Assembly (NCBI RefSeq): GCF_010211745.1
Contig: NZ_PDWQ01000002.1
Span: 434,001 to 498,000 of the forward strand
DNA length: 64,000 nucleotides
From: Pseudoxanthomonas kalamensis DSM 18571
GTDB lineage: Bacteria; Pseudomonadota; Gammaproteobacteria; Xanthomonadales; Xanthomonadaceae
Direction of reading: 5' to 3'
The position numbers and the translations under genes were made by a program. The notes beneath the pieces are model-generated. The model did not search any database. It was not told the origin of the DNA and saw only the letters and a list, made by a program, of their open reading frames with translations. Shown in pieces: positions 52,618 through 62,121 of the stretch (position 1 is its first letter; the number at the start of each line of letters is the position of its first letter).

Positions 52618-55011
52618 TCAACCGGCCTTGGCCGGTTCCGTCGGACGCAGCAGGAAGTGCGCGAAAGCAGGCAGCAGGATCAATGCCCCCAGCATGTTCC
52701 AGATGAACATGAAGGCCAGCAGGATGCCCATGTCGGCCTGGAACTTGATCGGGGAGAACGCCCAGGTCGCCACCGCGATCCCCAGCGTGATGCCGGTCAG
52801 GACCACCACCCTTCCAGTGAACAACAAGGCCCGATAATAGGCCTGCGAAAGGGTCATGCCTTCCTTCAGCCGGGCGAGCGTCACGGTAAGCACGTACAAC
52901 GCGTAATCCACGCCGATCCCCACGCCCAGTGCGATCACCGGTAGCGTCGCCACCTTGACACCGATGTTGAGCCACACCATCAGGGCTTCGCACAACACGG
53001 AAGTCAGGACCAGGGGCAGGATCGCGCAAACCACCGCACGCCACGAGCGGAAAGCAATGAAGGCCAGGATCGTGACGGCCGCGTATACCAGCAACAGCAT
53101 CTGGACATTGGCCTTTTTCACCACGATGTTGGTCGCCGCCTCGATTCCGGCATTCCCTGCGGCGTTCAGGAACTTCAGCTCGTCGCTGTCATTGCGCTCG
53201 GCGAAGGCCTCGACCGTGTTCACCACGCTCGTCAACGTATCGGCACGATGGTCCTTCAGATAGGCGGTCACCGTCAGAAGGTTGCAATCCTGGTTGAACA
53301 TCTCCCGCGGCGCACGGGTAACGATCGCGTTCAGCATGCCCTGGGACCGCGGAACCTCGTACCACTTCATGCTGCCTTCGTTCATGCCGGCACTATCGAT
53401 CTTCGCCAGACCTGCAAGAGAGTTGGTCGTCTCGACCCCGGGCAACGCCCGCAATTCCTGTTCCAGGGCATCGACCGCCATCAGCGTGGAATAATTGGCG
53501 CATGCATATTGCGGTGTTTTCACCATCACGATGTACACATCGCTGCTGGCGGCATAGTGCGCAGTCATGAAGGCGTTGTCCCGGTTATACCGGGAATCCG
53601 GCCTCAATTCCGGTGCACCGGGATCGGTGTCGCCGATTTTCAGATGCGTGCTGACGGTGAAGCCGATGACGCCGAGCACGACCGCCGTGCCGATTGCGAT
53701 CAGCGCGGGACGGCGTTGCGTGAACAGATCGAGAAACGCCCAGAACGGGTGTTTGCGGGGTTCACCTCCCTCCACGCTTTCTTCGCGCAAGGTACGCTGA
53801 ACCGCCTTCTTGCTGACGCCGGTGTAGGACAGCAAGATGGGCAAGAGCACCAGGTTGGTGAAGATCAGTACCGCGACACCGAGGCTGGCGGTTGCCGCCA
53901 GGTCCCGGATCACCTGGATATCGATCAGCATCAGCACTGCAAAACCGACCGCATCCGCAAGAAGGGCGGTCATGCCCGCCAGGAACAGGCGGCGGAACGT
54001 GAAGCGCGCTGCGATCAGCTTGTGAGTGCCACGCCCGATGTCCTGCATGATTCCGTTCATCTTCTGAGCGCCGTGGCTCATGCCGATGGCGAAGACCAGG
54101 AACGGCACCAGCACCGAATACGGATCCAGCTCGTAGCCGAGCGTGGGCAGCAGGCCGAGAAGCCAGATAACCGCGATGATCGAACAGAGCACCACCAGCA
54201 GCGTGCTGCGCCAGCAACGCGTGTACCAGAACAGTACGGCGGCACAAACCACGATCGCCGCAGCGAAGAAGAACAGCACCTGCTTCAGTCCGTCGATCAG
54301 GTCGCCGACGACCTTGGCGAAACCGGTGATATGGATCGCGATCCTGTCGGATTCGTACTTTTCCCGGAGCGATTCGATGCTCCCGGAAAACTCGTGATAG
54401 TTCAGCCGGGTTCCGTCCCCGGTGTTTTCCTGCAGCGGCACGGAAATGATGCTCGACTTGTAGTCGGCGGCCACCAGCCTGCCGATCTCTCCGGAACGCT
54501 CGACGTTCAACCTCACCCGCTCCAGGCTTTCAGGCGATGCGTCATAGTCGTCCGGAATCACCGGCCCACCGTCCAGCCCATCTTCGGTCACGCCGGTCCA
54601 GCGCACTGCAGGCGCCCACAACGACTTCATGTACGGCCGGTCTACGCCCGGATAGAGGAATACCTCATCGGACATCTTGCGGACTACATCGAGGTACTCG
54701 GCGTCGAAAATCGTTCCCTGTCTGGCTTCGACCGCAATCTGCACCGAATTCCCGACACCTGCCAACTGATCGCGGTTTTCGAGGAAATTGGTGATATACG
54801 GATGACCGGTCGGGATCATCTTCTCGAACGCGGCATTCAACGTCAGCTTGGTCGCCTGGAAGCCAAGCACGACCGTGATGATCAAACAGATGATCACGAT
54901 GACCAGACGATGATTGAACAGCAAGCGTTCGACCCATGAACCGGACTTCGGATCGAACTGGGCTGGATCTCCTATTACCGGCAGCGGCCCGGTGCCATGG
55001 GCATGGCTCAT
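52618..55011 (-). CDS. RND/MMPL-family transporter
   Basis: A 797-residue inner-membrane protein with the SSD/MMPL layout: TM1 near 35-50 (LVIVIICLIITVVLG), a large periplasmic loop (52-245), five to six helices (about 250-415, with LVPFLVFAIGMSHGAQKMN), TM at about 445, a second loop (to about 640) and five more helices (VIALGVGIGVDYALYVLTV, WNMLGALILLPAFAHFLL). It resembles exporters of lipids and other hydrophobic molecules rather than tripartite drug pumps; no membrane-fusion protein or TolC gene is adjacent. It overlaps the propeller gene by 4 bp. Last gene of the envelope module before dmpR. Confidence 0.88.
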   Translation of the reverse strand: MSHAHGTGPLPVIGDPAQFDPKSGSWVERLLFNHRLVIVIICLIITVVLGFQATKLTLNAAFEKMIPTGHPYITNFLENRDQLAGVGNSVQIAVEARQGTIFDAEYLDVVRKMSDEVFLYPGVDRPYMKSLWAPAVRWTGVTEDGLDGGPVIPDDYDASPESLERVRLNVERSGEIGRLVAADYKSSIISVPLQENTGDGTRLNYHEFSGSIESLREKYESDRIAIHITGFAKVVGDLIDGLKQVLFFFAAAIVVCAAVLFWYTRCWRSTLLVVLCSIIAVIWLLGLLPTLGYELDPYSVLVPFLVFAIGMSHGAQKMNGIMQDIGRGTHKLIAARFTFRRLFLAGMTALLADAVGFAVLMLIDIQVIRDLAATASLGVAVLIFTNLVLLPILLSYTGVSKKAVQRTLREESVEGGEPRKHPFWAFLDLFTQRRPALIAIGTAVVLGVIGFTVSTHLKIGDTDPGAPELRPDSRYNRDNAFMTAHYAASSDVYIVMVKTPQYACANYSTLMAVDALEQELRALPGVETTNSLAGLAKIDSAGMNEGSMKWYEVPRSQGMLNAIVTRAPREMFNQDCNLLTVTAYLKDHRADTLTSVVNTVEAFAERNDSDELKFLNAAGNAGIEAATNIVVKKANVQMLLLVYAAVTILAFIAFRSWRAVVCAILPLVLTSVLCEALMVWLNIGVKVATLPVIALGVGIGVDYALYVLTVTLARLKEGMTLSQAYYRALLFTGRVVVLTGITLGIAVATWAFSPIKFQADMGILLAFMFIWNMLGALILLPAFAHFLLRPTEPAKAG

Positions 55012-56162
55012 TTCACAACTCCATTGGCCAGTCGCAATGGCCCACGTGTCGACGTTGCGACCAACTCGCCATCACGAGATTCAACGATTCCGGTCAGACC
55101 CGTCGGCGCCTGCAGTGCCGACGCCAGGAAGGCTCCCGTTGGACTCGCCCTGGTGTAAAGGTTTCCCGCCTCGTCTGCCAGAACAAGATGGCCATCGGCT
55201 TTTCGAACTGCAGCGGTCAAGCTGATCTGTCTCGGGAGCTGGATCTGGTGCCAATCACCTTCGCCATCCTGCTCCCATGCATTGCCACGCAAACCGTACG
55301 CGAGTGGACCGGAAACGCCCTGCACTACGCCGAAGAACGTGCCTTCGTAAGGCGTATCGACGGCGGAGAAGCTTTCTCCGCCGTCATCGGAGCGAATCAC
55401 CAGACCCTGCTCCCCGACCAGCAGCACATCGGCAGCCCCGGAACGGATGGCATACAAGTGGCGCCCGCCGGGATTCGGGATTCGGCCGACGATTGAACGC
55501 CAGTGCATGCCACCGTCGCGGGTTTCCAGCGCAAGGCCATAGGCGCCTACAACCCATCCGTGCTTTTCATCCACGAATGCCAATGCGAGGAACGGCTTGT
55601 CCGGCCCCTCTTCGACCAAACGCTCGGCATTGCTCAGCGCACGGCTCGCCTCGACATCTGCTGGAGTGGGGGAGGTCGAACCCTCGGGGAGTGCGTCTTC
55701 CCCGGCGGCCTCTGTGGTCCCCTGCATGCGCGCTCTCGCTTCTTCCAGCACCAGCGTCGCAGCCTGGGAGCCCGTCAGCTGCAATCGCCATGTATCGCCA
55801 CCATCGTCGCTGCGAAGTATGACTCCGCTGTGCCCCGTGGCCCAGCCGATCTTGTCCGACACGAAGAACACATTCGTCAGCGCCACGCTGACAGGAACGC
55901 TTGCAGCCTGTTTCCAGGTACGGCCATCGTCATCCGACAACAGCACGATTCCGCGCTCTCCAACGGACACCAACCGCTTGTCACCTGCCCGTGCGATCGC
56001 CAGTTGGACCGACTGTGCCGCATTCGGATGCTGCACCGCAGGCAGCTGCAACAGGTCAGGAAGCGGTGTGGGCCGCAGCGCCAGCGGCACAAGCGAAGCC
56101 ATTGCCAGCAGGCCTATTGCAGCGAACCTCGCTATGGGTCGAAAAGGATACCTTCCTAACAT
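55008..56162 (-). CDS. YCF48-like beta-propeller protein (BNR repeats)
   Basis: A 384-residue exported protein. One N-terminal hydrophobic segment (FAAIGLLAMASLVPLAL) serves as signal or anchor. The body carries several sialidase/BNR-type repeats: LLSDDDGRTWKQA, ILRSDDGGDTWRLQL, ALETRDGGMHWRSI and VIRSDDGGESFSAV, forming a YCF48-type propeller. In this module such proteins may be periplasmic chaperones or adaptors for the RND transporter. ATG 56162 is preferred for AGGA spacing; ATG 56171 adds three residues. It overlaps the transporter gene (ATGA). Confidence 0.85.
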   Translation of the reverse strand: MLGRYPFRPIARFAAIGLLAMASLVPLALRPTPLPDLLQLPAVQHPNAAQSVQLAIARAGDKRLVSVGERGIVLLSDDDGRTWKQAASVPVSVALTNVFFVSDKIGWATGHSGVILRSDDGGDTWRLQLTGSQAATLVLEEARARMQGTTEAAGEDALPEGSTSPTPADVEASRALSNAERLVEEGPDKPFLALAFVDEKHGWVVGAYGLALETRDGGMHWRSIVGRIPNPGGRHLYAIRSGAADVLLVGEQGLVIRSDDGGESFSAVDTPYEGTFFGVVQGVSGPLAYGLRGNAWEQDGEGDWHQIQLPRQISLTAAVRKADGHLVLADEAGNLYTRASPTGAFLASALQAPTGLTGIVESRDGELVATSTRGPLRLANGVVK

Positions 56163-56235
56163 GTGTTGCATGTCCTTGCTATAAGCCGGCTTTCCTTCCG
56201 GATGCCGGAAGGAAAGCTCGGCCTAGAGGGCTGCC

Positions 56236-57606
56236 TCAGCGCACACCTTCTGCCGCCACCGCGTCTCCGGTGAAGTACGACTCCGGCTTCTTCGGCACGA
56301 TTTTGAACTTCTCGCCGTTGAGCGCCTGGATCACGCTCATCGTTCCCGCCTGCAGATTGAAGACAACCGCCGTTTTCATCAGGGTTGCAGGCAGCTTCGG
56401 CACCAGATACGGCGTGACTTGCGAGGTGCGCCACAGCGAGCCTTTGGCGTCATAACCATCGACCAGGGCGATCAACCAGGTGTCCTCGTCGAAATAGTAC
56501 CTGCGCTTGGGCACTGCATGGCGCTTGCCGGCGGCCACCGTGGCCTCCACGACCCAAACCCTTCTTTTCTCCCAGCGGACATACTCCGGGTTCAAGTGGT
56601 TTCCCGATATCGCCTTGTCGTCGCTGACAGAGAGCAGGTTGTTGTTGTTGGCCGGGATCAACATCTCGCGCTTGCCGATCAGCTTCCAGCTGTAACGATC
56701 CGGCGCCCCGAAAAAGCCCTGAACTTCATCGAAATAGTTTGCACCGGACGCCACGAAATCAGGCGTATCATAGGCCACTGTTGGTGCGCGCCGGACACGG
56801 CGCTGCCCGACCAGATACTGCCATGCTTGACGCGGGTTCTTCGGATCGATGCTGTCGCGAATCACCAGGGATTCGCCGGCCTTGAAAGGCGGGGCCAGCG
56901 TATTGAACCGGAATAGCGCATATTCGCCATTCCAGCTATCCGCTGTAGCGCCATCGTAGTAATAGGGGTACTGGAATGCGATGTCATTGCGTGTCGCCAG
57001 GGTATGAGCACCTTTCGGGCTGCTGATGATGTTCTTGAAGCTGTACTCGATCGATGGCGCCTCGACTCGCATCAGGAAGTTCCAGATGACCTCCGCTCCC
57101 TGCTTGGGTATCGGGAACGGCGTCCCTCCGATGCAACCCTGAATCGAGTTGCCGCCCTCGGTCAGCTTGCAGCTGGTCGCGTTTTTCAACGCGGCCGAAT
57201 ACACCTTCTGTGGCGCGACCGCCACGCGGTGCGTCGGGTACACATCCAACCTGAACGTCTTCGGATACTTGGCCAGAAGCGCACGCGTGCCCTCCGAAAG
57301 CAGTTCCTTGTACTGGGCCGCATTGGCGGCCGTCACCTGGAATATCGGCTTTTCGTTGGCGTAGACACCGGTCGGGATGTCGCCAACGCTGACCTTGCCG
57401 GTGAATGCCGGCATCTTTCCTTCCCAGGCCGGGATACTGCCGTCCGCATTTGCCGCACGCTCGCCGCCCAACGGAGTCAGCTCGCTCTTGAGCTTGGCGG
57501 CTTCACCCGCGCCAACCGCGGCCATGCTCGTGCCCGCAGCAAGGCAGGCCACTGAAACAGCCGCCATCCGGCACATCTCACGGAATTTTCTGGTTTGATT
57601 TTTCAT
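56236..57606 (-). CDS. Exported DUF1329 protein
   Basis: A 456-residue protein with a signal peptide (RMAAVSVACLAAGTSMAAV). The mature part matches DUF1329: LTPLGGERAANADGSIPAWEG near the start, then FPIPKQGAEVIWNFLMR, WQYLVGQRRVRRAP and EYVRWEKRRVWVVEATV. DUF1329 proteins have a LolA-like lipid-carrier fold in structural predictions and are nearly always paired with DUF1302. A periplasmic shuttle for a hydrophobic compound is inferred. The start has GAGGAAAAGATC upstream; it follows the DUF1302 gene by 30 bp. Confidence 0.88.
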   Translation of the reverse strand: MKNQTRKFREMCRMAAVSVACLAAGTSMAAVGAGEAAKLKSELTPLGGERAANADGSIPAWEGKMPAFTGKVSVGDIPTGVYANEKPIFQVTAANAAQYKELLSEGTRALLAKYPKTFRLDVYPTHRVAVAPQKVYSAALKNATSCKLTEGGNSIQGCIGGTPFPIPKQGAEVIWNFLMRVEAPSIEYSFKNIISSPKGAHTLATRNDIAFQYPYYYDGATADSWNGEYALFRFNTLAPPFKAGESLVIRDSIDPKNPRQAWQYLVGQRRVRRAPTVAYDTPDFVASGANYFDEVQGFFGAPDRYSWKLIGKREMLIPANNNNLLSVSDDKAISGNHLNPEYVRWEKRRVWVVEATVAAGKRHAVPKRRYYFDEDTWLIALVDGYDAKGSLWRTSQVTPYLVPKLPATLMKTAVVFNLQAGTMSVIQALNGEKFKIVPKKPESYFTGDAVAAEGVR

Positions 57607-57636
57607 GATCTTTTCCTCGAAAGTACTTGCACGACG

Positions 57637-59304
57637 TCAGAACGTGCGCTGGATCGACAAGGCGACGAAGTCCCTGTCGCCGTGAAAATTCCTGTAGGAA
57701 AGTTCAGGAACAGCCGTGTCATAAAGGACGATCGACCCTGCCTTCCCGTAGTAGTGGCTGAAGGAAATCCCGGCCTGCCATGTGCGCCTGACATCCGCCA
57801 TCAGACCCACACTGACCGTGCCGCCGTGCTCGCTCGGGAAGAGAACCCCGTTCACCGACGACCTGCCGGACACCCCAAGGCTGGCCCCTATCGGGACCGA
57901 CAGGTCCACTCCGGAAAACACCTGGAAATATTGGGGAGTGAACAGGAACTGGAGTGCAGTCGCGTCCCGCGTCGCGTGCGGATCAAGTTGGCCTTCATTC
58001 TTCTCCACACTCAGACGGCGGTTGAATGCCACCTCGCCAAGCAGGGTCGCCCCGTCCCACAATGCCGAGCCGCCCAGAACGCTCAGAACCGAGATGTTCG
58101 CATGCAGGGTTTTGCCAACCGGGAACGCGGCGTTGTCTCCACCGTCAGATATCGCATCTCCCGGCAGTATCACGGCGTTGCCGCTGGCCACCAGCGGCAT
58201 GTTGTCGCGCACTGAAACCTCGGCGGCAACGTTCGCGTCCCCGACCAGCGTGCTTATGCTTGCGCCTAGCGTCCTGATGTCCTCGGCGAATACCTCGACG
58301 TAATCGCCGATGCTTCCTGCTTCCACGTTGACGCCGGGACGCAAATAGAATTGCGGCATCTTGTCGTGGAATTGCGCAGCATAGAATCCGAACTCGGCAT
58401 CCCCGGACTTGACCCGGAGCTGCACGCCTCCCTGTCCGGAATTGCTTGCTTCGATGTCCTTTCCGCGGAAAACGACCTGCCCCGGCCCGAGGATGACCGA
58501 TTCGCCGCCCTTGTCGACGAAATCCGCAAAGCTGAAGTAACTGCCCGCGCCGGGAATTCGCGTCCGTTCCCACTCGAACTGGTAATAGGCGCCGAAGGAC
58601 ACCTTCGTGCTCAATTGCACCTGCGTGGAAATCTGGCCCACGGGCCTCATGATTTCCTTGAACTGCGAATTGGGCACCGACAGCGCCTTCACCAGGTCAA
58701 GCGTCGTTTGCGCTGCGGCAATGCCATTGCTGCCGAAGAACAGACTCTCTCCGTACAACTGTGTGAACCGTCCGGCCTTGAGGTTGATGCTTGCGTCACC
58801 CGCCGAGAAATTCCCGTAGACGAACGCATCCAGGAGTTCCGCTTTCTCCCCATGCAATTTCTTGGTGGCTTCGGTGAATTCCCTGGGCCCGACAGAGCGC
58901 GAATTCACCAAGGCTCCGCCCAGTTCGGCCGGGTTGTCGTTGCTTTGATGGTAGACGCTGTCGTACCACGCCGCGCCGGTGATGCGGAAACCGAAGTTGC
59001 GACGGTACCGGAGATCGAATTCGGTAAGGATATCCAGGCGATTTGATATCAGCCCACGATCGAAATTCAGATCGCCGTCGTTGGTATTGGCCTGTACCCC
59101 GATGGTGTTGTCGGCCACGCCGGGATCGGATTCTTCCACGCGCCAACCGGCGCTGTACTTTATGGTGTTGTCCCACGTGATCTGCAGATCCGGATTGCTG
59201 GTCGTGATCTGGGACGCGATCGCTGGCGTGGCCGCCAGTGCTGAAGCGCAAGCAACAGCCAAAACCCCAGACCGCGGCCATGAAGCCACGGATATCTTGC
59301 TCAT
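57637..59304 (-). CDS. Outer-membrane DUF1302 barrel protein
   Basis: A 555-residue protein. The signal peptide ends near ATPAIASQ. The body is a strand-rich DUF1302 barrel (WDNTIKYSAGWRVEE, FDLRYRRNFGFRITGAAWYD, INLKAGRFTQLYGESLFFG) ending in Phe (LSIQRTF), as expected for outer-membrane insertion. The start at 59304 is chosen for GAGGAGGGGGACCCG upstream. It is the first gene of the four-gene module and diverges from the LysR gene, which may control it. Confidence 0.87.
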   Translation of the reverse strand: MSKISVASWPRSGVLAVACASALAATPAIASQITTSNPDLQITWDNTIKYSAGWRVEESDPGVADNTIGVQANTNDGDLNFDRGLISNRLDILTEFDLRYRRNFGFRITGAAWYDSVYHQSNDNPAELGGALVNSRSVGPREFTEATKKLHGEKAELLDAFVYGNFSAGDASINLKAGRFTQLYGESLFFGSNGIAAAQTTLDLVKALSVPNSQFKEIMRPVGQISTQVQLSTKVSFGAYYQFEWERTRIPGAGSYFSFADFVDKGGESVILGPGQVVFRGKDIEASNSGQGGVQLRVKSGDAEFGFYAAQFHDKMPQFYLRPGVNVEAGSIGDYVEVFAEDIRTLGASISTLVGDANVAAEVSVRDNMPLVASGNAVILPGDAISDGGDNAAFPVGKTLHANISVLSVLGGSALWDGATLLGEVAFNRRLSVEKNEGQLDPHATRDATALQFLFTPQYFQVFSGVDLSVPIGASLGVSGRSSVNGVLFPSEHGGTVSVGLMADVRRTWQAGISFSHYYGKAGSIVLYDTAVPELSYRNFHGDRDFVALSIQRTF

Positions 59305-59452
59305 CGGGTCCCCCTCCTCAAGTTCCCGTTCGGTTTTGATTCGGATCCGGGGCTTGAGCACCGAGCGTCGCATTGCCGCTTGATGCCTCCGGGTCCGTAT
59401 CCAAGCTATCGACCCGGAGCTGTGCCGTCTAATACTATTGATCTGCTTTTCT

Positions 59453-59477
59453 GATACCTTTTTCGCATCGGGTTATC
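59453..59477. promoter_or_regulatory. Possible LysR-type binding site in the divergent region
   Basis: GATACC at 59453-59458 faces GGTTATC at 59471-59477 across 12 bases, giving an imperfect T-N11-A-like dyad. It is in an AT-rich patch 46-70 bp upstream of the LysR start and about 150 bp upstream of the DUF1302 start. This is only a pattern suggestion. Confidence 0.25.
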
Positions 59478-59522
59478 CGGAAGCCGCTTACCTTTCCTTC
59501 CTTTTTCCGACATTCAAAGATC

Positions 59523-60413
59523 ATGGAATTCCGCCATCTGCGTTACTTCATTGCCGTGGCTGAAGAGCAGCACATGGGCCGTGCAGCCGCCCGCCTGCAT
59601 CTTTCCCAGCCGCCGTTGACCCGGCAAATCCAGCAATTGGAGGGAGAGCTAGGAGTCTGTCTGTTCGAACGAACGCCTCGCGGCATGGAGTTGACTCAAG
59701 CGGGCAGCCTGTTCCTCGAGGAAGCACGCAACATCCAGTCCGTAATCGAGCGCGCTGTCGAGCGCACTCAGCGCGCGGGACAGGGTCAACTCGGACGACT
59801 GGACATCGGCATATTCGGATCCGGGATTCTGGGCACCATCCCGCAGTTCGTGCTGGCGTTCCGGAATGCCTATCCCGAGGTCAATGTCGTATTGCACACG
59901 ATGTCCAAGGACGAACAGATAGAAGCGCTTCGACAACGCCGCATCACCATCGGCTTCAATCGTCTGCTTGGACCGGATCCGGACATCACCAGCGAACTCG
60001 TTCGTACCGAGCAATTGCTTCTGGCGATCAACGCCAACCATCCGCTTGCATCAAGGAAGCGGATTCCGGCTAATGCGCTCCGGGATATGTCCTTGATCCT
60101 GTTCCCGGCAGGCGTGCATCCCGGCTTCGTGGACAAGGTCCACGGCATCTGCCATAAGCTGGGCTTCGTCCCCCGCGTATCGCAGGAAGTGGGCGACGCG
60201 GTGACGGGCGCGGCATTGGTTGCCAGTGGTTTTGGCGCTTGCCTCGTGCCGGAATCGGCTACCGTCTTGAGCCTGCCCGGCGTGGTCTACCGCAGCTTGT
60301 CCGGCATGCCGAAAGACTCCGGCGTCGATTTAAGTTGCATCTACCGACGGGATGACCGCTCGCCGTTGCTCGCGGCATTCCTGGAATCCATTCGCACTCG
60401 GCGCGGTCACTGA
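59523..60413 (+). CDS. LysR-family transcriptional regulator
   Basis: A 296-residue LTTR, resembling the BenM/CatM branch. The N-terminal HTH is EFRHLRYFIAVAEEQHMGRA followed by AARLHLSQPPLTRQIQQLE. The effector domain follows a short linker helix (QSVIERAVERTQRAGQG). Members of this branch often sense small aromatic acids such as muconate or benzoate. It diverges from the DUF1302-DUF1329-YCF48-RND module, its most likely target. It converges on nrdJb at the right edge of the low-GC segment. Confidence 0.9.
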   Translation: MEFRHLRYFIAVAEEQHMGRAAARLHLSQPPLTRQIQQLEGELGVCLFERTPRGMELTQAGSLFLEEARNIQSVIERAVERTQRAGQGQLGRLDIGIFGSGILGTIPQFVLAFRNAYPEVNVVLHTMSKDEQIEALRQRRITIGFNRLLGPDPDITSELVRTEQLLLAINANHPLASRKRIPANALRDMSLILFPAGVHPGFVDKVHGICHKLGFVPRVSQEVGDAVTGAALVASGFGACLVPESATVLSLPGVVYRSLSGMPKDSGVDLSCIYRRDDRSPLLAAFLESIRTRRGH

Positions 60414-60518
60414 GCTTGCGCATCCCCGAAGTCCTGCCGTCAAGCTGCGAGCGTCATCTCCCATCGACTGCACCGGTTTGCTGAAAAGCGATCCAACGCA
60501 TTCCCGGCAAAGATCATG

Positions 60519-61340
60519 TCACCCGCACTTGCTGTATCCGCAATTCAGGCAAGTGGCACAGCCGTCCATGATGACCAGGGCCTTGGTGCTGCACTTGTGG
60601 CACATGGTGGCGCTGGGCGGGAAGCTGGCGCCTTCGCCGGTGACGGCGATGTCCTCGCCGGCGCCATCGCGGCCCTGCTCGGCCAGCAGTTCGCCGACCG
60701 GGCCGGCGTCCTCCTGGCGGGCGATTACTTCAGCGTTTTTTTTTGAGCGCTCTTCGTACTGCTTGCGCTTCTCGGCGATCAGTGCGCGCTGGTGCTCGCT
60801 CATCTCCGGATCGTGCAGCATGCCGATCGACTTCAGGTGTTCCTCGACGATGCTGCCCAGTTCGGCCACCAGCGACGGCATGTACACGCCGCCAGCCTTG
60901 AAGTAACCGCCGCGCGGATCGAACACCGCCTTCATTTCCTCGACCAGGAAGGTCACGTCGCCGCCCTTGCGGAACACCGCCGACATGATCCGGGTCAGCG
61001 CCACGATCCACTGGAAGTGGTCCATGGACTTGGAGTTGATGAAGATCTCGAATGGGCGCCGATGCTCGTGCTCGGTACCGGCGTTGAGCACGATGTCGTT
61101 GATGGTCACGTACATGGCGTGTTCGACCAGCGGCGACTTGATCTTGTAGGTGCTGCCGATCAGCACTTCCGGGCGCTCGATGCGCTCGTGCATGTGGATG
61201 ATGTCGGCCGAGGGAAACTCGGACTCGGCGTCGGCGCGGCTGATCGACCCACCCTTGGCCGGCGCAGCCTTCTCGCGCGCCTTGTCTTCCGGGGTGATGA
61301 CGCTGTAACCCTTGATTTTCTTCTCGATCTTGACGGCCAT
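60519..61340 (-). CDS. nrdJb: Class II ribonucleotide reductase, C-terminal subunit NrdJb
   Basis: A 273-residue protein equal to the C-terminal part of B12-dependent RNR. The TSCPD-type region (MYVTINDIVLNAGTEHEHRRPF, FEIFINSKSMDHFQW) is followed by a helical stretch and the terminal zinc/redox motif CHKC ... CATCLNCGYSKCG. In the split enzyme, NrdJb supplies the C-terminal cysteines that re-reduce the NrdJa active site. The start at 61340 (MAVKIEKKIKG) is used; an ATG 15 codons upstream is possible. A run of nine A (60736-60744, coding strand) sits in codons for Lys-Lys-Asn. Confidence 0.9.
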   Translation of the reverse strand: MAVKIEKKIKGYSVITPEDKAREKAAPAKGGSISRADAESEFPSADIIHMHERIERPEVLIGSTYKIKSPLVEHAMYVTINDIVLNAGTEHEHRRPFEIFINSKSMDHFQWIVALTRIMSAVFRKGGDVTFLVEEMKAVFDPRGGYFKAGGVYMPSLVAELGSIVEEHLKSIGMLHDPEMSEHQRALIAEKRKQYEERSKKNAEVIARQEDAGPVGELLAEQGRDGAGEDIAVTGEGASFPPSATMCHKCSTKALVIMDGCATCLNCGYSKCG

Positions 61341-61447
61341 GACGCTGAAATCCTGTGTTGTGTCTTGTTGTATGTTCGGGTGCAACGGCCGGTCCCTCCG
61401 GACCGGCCTGCCCTCCCCCGCATGGTGCGGAGGAGGGTCGGTACCGC

Positions 61448-61966
61448 CTATTTCTTCTTCGCCGCCTTGCGGGCGGTTTTCTTCGCCGGCGCTTTCTTTG
61501 CCGCAGCCTTCTTCTTGGCAGCGACCTTCTTCACCGGGGCTTTCTTCGCCGCGACCTTCTTGGTCGGCGCCTTCTTGGCGACCGCTTTCTTTGCGGCTGC
61601 CTTCTTCGCCGGTGCCTTTCTGGCCGCTTTCTTCCGGCTCAGCGCGGCGGCTTCCTTCTTCGCGCTGGCGCTGGCCGCGGCCAGCTTCTTCTTGGTCTTG
61701 GCGACAGTCTTCTTGACCGCCTTCCTGGCCGGCGCGGTCTTCTTGTCGATCGCTTTCTTGGCCTTCTTCGCGACCTTCTTCGCCTTGGCGATGTCGGCCT
61801 TCACCACTTTCTTCACCTTCTTCGCGGTCTTGCTGGCCGCCTTCCTGGCCTTGGCCACGGTAGCGCCGGTCTTGCTGGCGGCCGCCTCGCCGATTTCCAC
61901 TGCGGTTTCCTTCACGCTTCCGGCGACCTCGGACAGTGTCGCCGTCACACCACTACCGTTGCTCAT
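61448..61966 (-). CDS. Histone H1-like Lys/Ala-rich protein
   Basis: A 172-residue protein. The first 40 residues are mixed (MSNGSGVTATLSEVAGS). The rest is built of degenerate repeats of KKAxAKKA and KKVAAKKAP, over 40 percent Lys plus Ala by eye. It resembles AlgP/Hc1-type nucleoid proteins that bind DNA without sequence specificity. The start at 61966 has AGGAGGGCGCC upstream. It lies between the two halves of the split ribonucleotide reductase. The repeats make its length prone to change. Confidence 0.85.
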   Translation of the reverse strand: MSNGSGVTATLSEVAGSVKETAVEIGEAAASKTGATVAKARKAASKTAKKVKKVVKADIAKAKKVAKKAKKAIDKKTAPARKAVKKTVAKTKKKLAAASASAKKEAAALSRKKAARKAPAKKAAAKKAVAKKAPTKKVAAKKAPVKKVAAKKKAAAKKAPAKKTARKAAKKK

Positions 61967-62074
61967 GGCGCCCTCCTGGGGCATTGGGGGGTTGTCACGA
62001 CGGCGATGCTATACCTGTTGCCGGGCACTGTGGAATGGGTGGGTGGAACGGGAAACGAAGCCGCGGCGGGGACT

Positions 62075-62107
62075 GTTCCGGCGACCTTGGCAGCGGTCGC
62101 CGGGAAC
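62075..62107 (-). other. Strong hairpin downstream of nrdJa
   Basis: GTTCCGGCGACC pairs with GGTCGCCGGGAAC (one bulged G) around an 8-base loop. It lies 15-47 bp after the nrdJa stop on the minus strand. There is no T run after it, so it is more likely a stability or partial termination element before the histone-like gene. Confidence 0.5.
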
Positions 62108-62121
62108 TGCCCCCGGCAGGG

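Noticed and set aside
61448-61966. Lys/Ala repeats as a possible CRISPR-like or tandem-repeat array
   Set aside because: The repeats are degenerate codon-level repeats inside a continuous coding frame, with no spacers.
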